A stretch of 6,102 nt of DNA from Actinomycetota bacterium. Lineage in GTDB: Bacteria > Actinomycetota > Thermoleophilia > Gaiellales > Gaiellaceae. Positions 1 through 4,495 of this stretch are shown in pieces. The stretch is taken from positions 1 through 6,102 of the forward strand of contig JACCYG010000003.1 in the NCBI GenBank assembly GCA_013696595.1, written 5' to 3'. Position numbers and translations under genes: made by a program. Every line of letters starts with the position of its first letter. Positions within the stretch are counted from its first letter, which is position 1. A model generated the notes under the pieces. That model was given only the letters and a program-made list of their open reading frames with translations. It did no database searches and was not told the DNA's origin.

Positions 1-1394
1 CTCACAGTGAAGGCCGCGGTGCTGGTCTCCCCGACTCCGTCGCCGTTCGGCGTGACGGCGGGCGGAGACGCCCGCAGGCTCGTGAGCTCGAGCGGCAGAG
101 AGGCGCCGATCGGCCCCTGCGCTGGGCGGAAGCCGGTTCCCGCTTCGATCGAATACGAATAGCGGCTGGGGGTCACGGGGGCGGTGTCCCACGTCCAATC
201 GACCGCCGTGCCGCTTCCCGTTCCGCTCGCCACGGCCGCACCGAGCGCGTCGAAGACGGTCAACGTCCACTCGGCGGACGTCGAGAGCCGCGCCGTAAAG
301 CGGATCGGGCCGCCGAGCGCGCCCGTGTAGCGCGGGCTGTAGATCTTCGGGAGACCGCGCGCGGCCGCCTGCGCTGCGATGTCCCCGAGGTCGCCGTACA
401 GGATTGAGCCGGGGCAGCTCGTGAAACCCACATCGCGGTGGCCGGAGACCGCGTTCAGCCAGACGCGTGTTCCGGCGGGAAACTGCGGGCTTCCGGCCGA
501 CGTCCAGGCAAGACGCGAGGCGGGGTCGACGTGGCCGACGTCGAGGCGCCAGGCAAGAAGGGACACGAGCGCTGCCTTCGCCTCGGCGGAGATCGAGGAG
601 GAGCCGTACGTCCCGATCACCGCGACACCGACGCTGCCGCTGTTGAACCCCTGGGCGTGCGCGCCGACGACGTTTCGCCCGACGCCGCCGCCCCGGCCTT
701 CGAAGACCTGGCCGAAGCCATCGACGAGGAAGTTGTAGCCGATGTCGTTCCAGCCGTTCGAGAGCACGTGGTAGCGCTGGATGCCGCGGACGATCGCGGC
801 CGATTCGGCTGGCGTCGCGGGGCTTCCGCCGGCCGTGTGATGGACGACGGCGAACGCGAGGCGCTCGGCGTACCAGGGCGCGGACCGAACGATCGACTCG
901 TCGGCGCCCCAGCCGGCCCGGGTGATGATCTCCGGAGTGCCGGTGAACGCGACCTGGCGCGGCGCCGTGCGCGGCGCGCTCCACACAAAGTGAGCGCGGA
1001 GACGGACGACGCGCCCGGCGAGCCGATACTGGATCTTCTGCGCGGGGCCGGTCCAGTAGGGGTTGCCGATCCTCCAGCCGCTCCGCGCCTTCGCCTCGTT
1101 GCTCGTCCGATCTGGCCCGTCCTCGGCCTCCGGACGCGCCTCGTGCCACCGGCTCCAGGGACCCGTGGGCGATGCGGTGCGGAACCAGACCCCGCCGCTC
1201 CCACGCCAGTGCAACCCGACGAGGTTGAAGCGAAGCGGAGCCGCTCGAGCAGGTAGAACGCGCTCACCGCCGGCAAGAGTGCGAGGCGCCTGCAGGGGCT
1301 CGTCACGACTCACGAGGCGCACGCCGGCGGACGCCGAGCCCGTGAGGGCAAGGGCGAGGAGAAGGGTGAGCGTGAAGACTCGCGGCAAGGTCAT
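1..1394 (-). CDS. Secreted PGRP/amidase_2-type N-acetylmuramoyl-L-alanine amidase with FlgD-like Ig modules (3' end missing)
   Basis: The frame is open from an ATG at 1394-1392 to the left edge (464 codons), so the C-terminus is missing. Residues 1-23 form a signal peptide with an Arg n-region, a Leu/Ala-rich core and an ASA cleavage motif. Residues 50-95 (LVGLHWRG, then EDGPD) match the N-terminal module of actinobacterial PGRP proteins. The PGRP/amidase_2 domain spans about 153-345, with RAGWGADE (159-166), VVHHTAGG (183-190), NDIGYNF (216-222) and SGHRDVG (317-323). Compared with T7 lysozyme, the zinc ligands are H185, H319 and C327, the catalytic Tyr is Y220, and T325 replaces the Lys, as in animal PGRP amidases. 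The enzyme is therefore probably active, cutting the MurNAc-L-Ala bond outside the cell. Residues 357-435 look like a FlgD-type Ig module, and a second begins at 440 (TPNGDG). An in-frame ATG at 1424 would put the acidic extension MFASFEALPV ahead of the signal peptide, so 1394 is preferred. No strong ribosome site is visible; GAGG lies 11 bases upstream. Family assignment is firm; substrate specificity is inferred. Confidence 0.93.
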   Translation of the reverse strand, partial: MTLPRVFTLTLLLALALTGSASAGVRLVSRDEPLQAPRTLAGGERVLPARAAPLRFNLVGLHWRGSGGVWFRTASPTGPWSRWHEARPEAEDGPDRTSNEAKARSGWRIGNPYWTGPAQKIQYRLAGRVVRLRAHFVWSAPRTAPRQVAFTGTPEIITRAGWGADESIVRSAPWYAERLAFAVVHHTAGGSPATPAESAAIVRGIQRYHVLSNGWNDIGYNFLVDGFGQVFEGRGGGVGRNVVGAHAQGFNSGSVGVAVIGTYGSSSISAEAKAALVSLLAWRLDVGHVDPASRLAWTSAGSPQFPAGTRVWLNAVSGHRDVGFTSCPGSILYGDLGDIAAQAAARGLPKIYSPRYTGALGGPIRFTARLSTSAEWTLTVFDALGAAVASGTGSGTAVDWTWDTAPVTPSRYSYSIEAGTGFRPAQGPIGASLPLELTSLRASPPAVTPNGDGVGETSTAAFTV

Positions 1395-1430
1395 AACGGG
1401 GAGTGCCTCGAACGAAGCAAACATCGGCTG

Positions 1431-1447
1431 CTTGTTCAAGGACTTGA
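1431..1447. repeat. Overlapping inverted repeats of CTTG/CAAG, possible operator
   Basis: CTTGTTCAAG (1431-1440) is a near-palindrome. It overlaps TCAAG-GA-CTTGA (1436-1447), a perfect 5-base inverted repeat with a 2-base centre. A further CTTG lies at 1452-1455 and a CAAG at 1471-1474, on either side of the -10 box. The position just upstream of the putative rightward promoter fits a regulator site, but the arms are short and no known operator is matched. Confidence 0.25.
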
Positions 1448-1459
1448 GCGACTTGCAGA

Positions 1460-1465
1460 TAGAAT
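1460..1465 (+). promoter_or_regulatory. Putative -10 box (TAGAAT) for the nfeD-slipin-galT unit
   Basis: TAGAAT matches the sigma-70 consensus TATAAT at five of six positions and lies in the AT-richest part of the gap. No good -35 hexamer is found 16-18 bases upstream: TTGTTC (1432-1437) is too far and TTGAGC (1444-1449) too near. If transcription starts about seven bases downstream, the leader would be only about ten bases. This is a motif call only. Confidence 0.45.
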
Positions 1466-1471
1466 ACTTAC

Positions 1472-1475
1472 AAGG
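1472..1475 (+). promoter_or_regulatory. Weak ribosome-binding site of nfeD (AAGG)
   Basis: AAGG ends six bases before the ATG at 1482. This spacing is suitable and supports that ATG, which is also placed directly before a typical signal peptide. Confidence 0.45.
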
Positions 1476-1481
1476 CTTCCG

Positions 1482-2798
1482 ATGGCCTTCCTGCGTCTGT
1501 TTCTTCTGCTCGCAGCCGCGGCGCTCGCGTTCACGGCACCCGCAGTCGCGCAAGGTTCGCGCATCCTCGCGGTCGAGTTCGAGAACGACGTCAATCCCGT
1601 CACGCAGGAGTACGTGGTCGACGCGATCGAGCGGGCCGAACGCGAGCGCTACGACGCAGTCGTCATCCTCATGGACACGCCCGGCGGACTCGACAGCTCG
1701 ATGCGAGCGATCATCAAGAAGGAGCTCTCCGCCCGTCTCCCGGTTGTCGTGTACGTCTATCCTCAGGGCGCCCGGGCCGCGTCCGCCGGCCTCTTCCTGG
1801 CCATGGCCGCGGACGTCGCCGCCATGGCCCCCCAGACGAACATCGGCTCGTCGACTCCGGTCTCGACGGGCGGGGGTGATATTCCGGAGGACCTGCGACG
1901 TAAGGTCGTAAACGACGCGGCCGCTTACGTCCGCGAGCTTGCCGAGGAGCACGGCCGCGACGGAGCCTGGGCCGAGGACGCCGTGCGGGACGCCTCGAAT
2001 CTCGGCGCCTCGGACGCCCTCGAGCGCGGTGTCGTCGACGTCGTCACGCCCGATCTCCCGTCCCTCCTCGACGAGATCGACGGCCGCCGGACAAAGCCGA
2101 AGGGGTTCGTCCTCGAAACGGCTGATGCCGAGATCGACACCGTCGAGATGGGACTCTGGAAGCAGCTTCTCGACACGCTCATCGATCCGAACCTCATCGT
2201 CCTACTCATGTCGATCGGGGTGCTCGGGATCACGGTCGAGGTGTTGAACCCGGGCCTCATCTTCCCGGGAACGATCGGAGCGATCTCACTCGTCGTCGGC
2301 CTCTTCGGCCTTCAGGTCCTGCCGATCAGCTGGGCCGGTCTGCTGCTACTCGTCCTTGCCGCCGGGTTCTTTGCGGCCGAGGCAGTCGTGACGAGCCACG
2401 GCGCGCTTTCGCTCGCCGGAGCCGCCAGCTTCGTGATCGGTTCTCTCATGCTCTTCGATCCGGCGGGAGAGACGTACGAGGTCTCGATCTGGGTCGCACT
2501 CGCCGTCGCTGGCACGTTCGTGCTCGTCTTCGGCGTCGCAATGACCAAGGTGGTGCAGGTCCGGCGAACGCTCCCGCAGACGGGGCGGGAGGAACTCGTC
2601 GGTACCGTGGGCGTCGTCCGGGAGACGCTGGACCCGCTCGGCTCGGTTTTCGTGCACGGCGAGCTTTGGCGCGCGAGAGCCGTCGATGCCGCCCTCCCTG
2701 CCGGAGAGCGTGTTCGCGTCGATGATGTCGGCGAGGGGCTCGTGCTCGAGGTCAGCCGTAGCGAGGAACCGGCTTCAGTCGGCGAGGCGACGGCGTAG
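1482..2798 (+). CDS. nfeD: Long-form NfeD family membrane-bound ClpP-like serine protease
   Basis: This 438-residue protein has the full long-NfeD architecture. A signal peptide or membrane anchor (1-24, ending AVAQG) precedes a ClpP/crotonase-fold protease domain (about 27-205), followed by four or five membrane segments (about 237-257, 260-281, 284-303, 308-325, 334-356) and a C-terminal OB-fold NfeD domain (about 366-425). In the protease domain MDTPGGLD (64-71) is the oxyanion-hole loop. S101 in RAASAGLF is the predicted nucleophile and K141 in RRKVVND the predicted general base, with the roughly 40-residue spacing known for the Ser97/Lys138 dyad of Pyrococcus PH1510. The protease domain should face outside the cytoplasm. 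The slipin gene follows after nine bases, the classic nfeD-stomatin pairing, and characterised members of this type cut the C-terminus of the partner stomatin. The probable role is membrane quality control. A short-form NfeD can be excluded because the protease domain is present and looks intact. The biological substrate is inferred from homologues only. Confidence 0.95.
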   Translation: MAFLRLFLLLAAAALAFTAPAVAQGSRILAVEFENDVNPVTQEYVVDAIERAERERYDAVVILMDTPGGLDSSMRAIIKKELSARLPVVVYVYPQGARAASAGLFLAMAADVAAMAPQTNIGSSTPVSTGGGDIPEDLRRKVVNDAAAYVRELAEEHGRDGAWAEDAVRDASNLGASDALERGVVDVVTPDLPSLLDEIDGRRTKPKGFVLETADAEIDTVEMGLWKQLLDTLIDPNLIVLLMSIGVLGITVEVLNPGLIFPGTIGAISLVVGLFGLQVLPISWAGLLLLVLAAGFFAAEAVVTSHGALSLAGAASFVIGSLMLFDPAGETYEVSIWVALAVAGTFVLVFGVAMTKVVQVRRTLPQTGREELVGTVGVVRETLDPLGSVFVHGELWRARAVDAALPAGERVRVDDVGEGLVLEVSRSEEPASVGEATA

Positions 2799-2800
2799 GA
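2797..2800 (+). promoter_or_regulatory. Ribosome-binding site of the slipin gene (AGGA) overlapping the nfeD stop
   Basis: AGGA uses the last two bases of the nfeD TAG stop and lies seven bases before the slipin ATG at 2808. The arrangement suggests translational coupling of the two partners and fixes the slipin start. Confidence 0.65.
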
Positions 2801-2807
2801 TCCACGT

Positions 2808-3593
2808 ATGTCCACCGGACTGATCGCGGTTGCGGCGGTCGTCGCCGTAGTCCTCTTCCTCCTCTCCGCATCCGTCCGCGTCGCAAGGGAGTACGAGCGA
2901 GGTGTGATCTTCCGGCTCGGGCGCCTCCTCTCGCCGCCGAAGGGCCCCGGCCTCTTCCTCCTGATCCCGATCATTGACAAGATGGTCCGCGTCGACCTCC
3001 GCACAGTGACGCTGAACGTCCCGCCCCAGGAGGTCATCACGAAGGACAACGTTCCGGTGCGGGTGAACGCGGTCGCCTACTTCCGGATCATCGACCCCGA
3101 AAGGGCGATCGTCCAGGTCGAGAACTTCATGGTCGCGACCTCGCAGATCTCACAGACGACGCTCCGGAGCGTGCTCGGCCAGCACTCGCTCGACGAGCTC
3201 CTCTCCGAGCGCGACAAGATCAACGCGATCCTCCAGCAGATCATCGACGAAGCCACGTCGCCCTGGGGCATCAAGGTTTCGATCGTCGAAGTGAAGGACG
3301 TCGAGATTCCGCAAGGGATGCAGCGCGCGATGGCGCGCCAGGCGGAGGCAGAGCGCGAGCGGCGCGCCAAGGTGATAGCGGCCGAAGGCGAGTTCCAGGC
3401 CTCCGAGCGGCTGAAGGATGCCGCCAACATCATGAGCCAGAACCCGATCACGTTGCAGCTCCGGTTCCTCCAAACGATGCTCGAGATCAGCTCGGAGCGG
3501 TCCACAACGACGTTTCTGCCGCTCCCGATCGAGCTCTTCCGGCCGTTTCTCGAAACGCCGTCCGCTGAGCCGACGAGCGGGGGCGGAGCCTGA
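2808..3593 (+). CDS. Slipin (stomatin/prohibitin-like SPFH family protein), NfeD partner
   Basis: The 261-residue protein has one N-terminal hydrophobic segment (4-24) for membrane anchoring, then an SPFH/band-7 domain (about 25-175). This carries typical slipin signatures: REYERGVIFRLGR (27-39), GPGLFLLIPIID (46-57), VDLRT (62-66), VPPQEVITKDNVPV (71-84) and WGIKV (153-157) with VKDVEIP (162-168). Residues 170-210 are an Ala/Glu/Arg-rich coiled coil (RQAEAERERRAKVI) ending in the AAEGEFQAS motif (191-199) shared by slipins. Such proteins form large oligomeric membrane scaffolds. The C-terminal hydrophobic stretch around 235-248 (FLPLPIELF) corresponds to the segment that the partner protease cleaves in the Pyrococcus stomatin PH1511. 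The length is typical. It sits between nfeD (nine bases upstream) and the GalT-like gene, whose likely start overlaps its stop codon. Family and pairing with NfeD are secure; the physiological role, probably membrane organisation or stress tolerance, is inferred. Confidence 0.95.
   Translation: MSTGLIAVAAVVAVVLFLLSASVRVAREYERGVIFRLGRLLSPPKGPGLFLLIPIIDKMVRVDLRTVTLNVPPQEVITKDNVPVRVNAVAYFRIIDPERAIVQVENFMVATSQISQTTLRSVLGQHSLDELLSERDKINAILQQIIDEATSPWGIKVSIVEVKDVEIPQGMQRAMARQAEAERERRAKVIAAEGEFQASERLKDAANIMSQNPITLQLRFLQTMLEISSERSTTTFLPLPIELFRPFLETPSAEPTSGGGA
3579..3592 (+). promoter_or_regulatory. Putative start region of the GalT-like gene: purine-rich site plus CTG start overlapping slipin TGA
   Basis: A GGGGGCGGAG stretch (3579-3588) directly precedes CTG at 3590-3592, which overlaps the slipin stop as CTGA, the usual 4-base geometry of coupled ATGA junctions. 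In this frame the nearest upstream stop is TGA at 3566-3568. There is no ATG, GTG or TTG between it and the conserved RRDP codons starting at 3611, so CTG is the only near-cognate start. The GGGGG run is six bases from CTG; GGAG itself is too close to work well. Confidence 0.4.
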
Positions 3594-4495
3594 GCTCCGC
3601 TGCTAATTTTAGACGCGATCCCCTCTCCGGACGCATCGTCGTAATCGCGCCCGGGCGCGCGCGCCGGCCGGGTGCGTCCGCCCGCGCAGTGGCGCCTCCG
3701 ACGGCCGAAGAGCTTGAGGCCTGCCCCTTCTGCGAGGGGCGCGAGGGTCGCACGCCGTCCGAGACGCTTGCGCTCGGCCGGCCGGACGGCGCGGAGCCCG
3801 ACACCCCCGGATGGACGGTTCGGGTCGTCCCGAACCTCTACCCCGCGCTCGAGCGCCAGGAGGTCGTCGTTCACACCCCGCGCCATAACCGCACGCTCGC
3901 CGACCTTGGTCCCGACGAGCTTCGCGTGGTCGCGCGAGCCTGGCGCGAGCGCGCGGCCGCCGCGCGGGCGGGGGGTTTCCCCTACGTCCAGGCGCTCCTG
4001 AACGAAGGGCAGGACGCAGGCGCCAGCCTTCCGCACTCCCACTCACAGCTCGTGTGGCTGCGAGCGAGCCCACCCGCGGTCGTGGCCGAGGACGCAGGAT
4101 CGGAAAACGGTTGCGCGGTCTGCGCGCTCGTCGCGCAGGAGCGCCGCGAGGGGACGCGGCTCGTGGTCGAACGCGACGGGCTCGCGCTCGTCGCCGCCTA
4201 CGCCGGCCGCTTGCCTTACGAGCTCCTCCTCGCGCCCGCAGACCACCCGGGCGAAAGCGCATTCGAGTCAGAGGCGCTTCCCGCCGCGATCGCGCTGCTC
4301 GGCGAAGCCATCCGCCGTCTCCACACGCTCGAGGGGCCCGTCCCGCTGAACGCATGGCTCCACGACGGGGGTCACTGGCACATCGAGCTCGTTCCACGGA
4401 TGTCGGTCCTCGCCGGTCTCGAGCTCGGAGCCGGCCTTTACGTCAACACGCTCGCCCCCGAGACGGCGGCCGAGCGGCTGCGCGAGGCCAGCTAG
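3590..4495 (+). CDS. GalT-family hexose-1-phosphate nucleotidylyltransferase (HIT superfamily), probable CTG start
   Basis: From the CTG at 3590 the protein has 301 residues. The N-terminal RRDPLSGR (8-15) and IVVIAPGRARRP (16-27) are the GalT family opening signature. The first canonical start, GTG at 3689, would delete this signature and has no ribosome site. Candidate zinc ligands are CPFC (45-48) and CAVC (175-178). NLYPALE (82-88) and NEGQDAGASLPHSHSQ (138-153) follow. His151, the second His of HSHSQ, corresponds to the nucleophile His166 in the HPHGQ of E. coli GalT, which forms the nucleotidyl intermediate. The C-terminal HWHIELVPR (262-270) is also typical. The family transfers nucleotidyl groups between NDP-sugars and sugar-1-phosphates, as in the Leloir pathway, in the cytosol. 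The HSHSQ form also occurs in ADP-glucose phosphorylase-like relatives, so UDP-galactose, UDP-glucose or ADP-glucose chemistry cannot be told apart here. The gene is probably cotranscribed with slipin. Its stop overlaps that of gyrA. Family assignment is firm; exact start and substrate are uncertain. Confidence 0.88.
   Translation: MSSAANFRRDPLSGRIVVIAPGRARRPGASARAVAPPTAEELEACPFCEGREGRTPSETLALGRPDGAEPDTPGWTVRVVPNLYPALERQEVVVHTPRHNRTLADLGPDELRVVARAWRERAAAARAGGFPYVQALLNEGQDAGASLPHSHSQLVWLRASPPAVVAEDAGSENGCAVCALVAQERREGTRLVVERDGLALVAAYAGRLPYELLLAPADHPGESAFESEALPAAIALLGEAIRRLHTLEGPVPLNAWLHDGGHWHIELVPRMSVLAGLELGAGLYVNTLAPETAAERLREAS

Larger units (their letters stand above)
1395..1481. promoter_or_regulatory. 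Divergent intergenic region between amidase and nfeD
   Basis: This 87-base gap is the only sizeable non-coding DNA in the window and must hold the start signals of both divergent genes, unless one uses a promoter inside the other. It is visibly less GC-rich than the genes around it. It contains a plausible rightward -10 box, a weak ribosome site for nfeD and several CTTG/CAAG motifs. I could not identify a convincing promoter for the leftward amidase gene. Confidence 0.6.

Noticed and set aside
438..1256. A 272-codon plus-strand open frame, plus overlapping frames at 379-738 and 617-1306
   Set aside because: They lie within or antisense to the amidase gene, which has a complete family signature in its own frame. 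Their Arg/Ala/Pro-rich translations resemble no protein family and are typical high-GC shadow frames.
1422..1424. In-frame upstream ATG as the amidase start
   Set aside because: It adds an acidic ten-residue extension before an otherwise ideal signal peptide and has no ribosome site. It cannot be fully excluded.
1443..1474. A complete HspR (HAIR) operator CTTGAGT-N7-ACTCAAG
   Set aside because: Only a CTTGAG half-site is present; the second half is not found at the required spacing on either side.
2312..3049. Minus-strand frame across the nfeD-slipin junction, and long minus-strand frames at 3077-4042 and 3609-4397
   Set aside because: All are antisense to clearly recognised genes, have low-complexity composition (Ser/Thr/Arg or Arg/Ala/Pro) and no family motifs.
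3566..3593. Programmed -1 frameshift producing a slipin-GalT fusion
   Set aside because: The geometry would permit it, but the GGG-GGC codons do not form a good slippery heptamer and no such fusion is known to me; a coupled CTG start is simpler.
3646..3659. Perfect 14-base palindrome CGCGCCCGGGCGCG
   Set aside because: It lies inside the conserved coding signature of the GalT-like protein, where GC-rich Ala/Pro/Gly/Arg codons explain it. No T run follows, so it is not a terminator.
3689..3691. GTG as the start of the GalT-like gene
   Set aside because: It would delete the conserved RRDP...IAPGRARRP signature encoded in the same frame upstream, and no ribosome-binding sequence precedes it.
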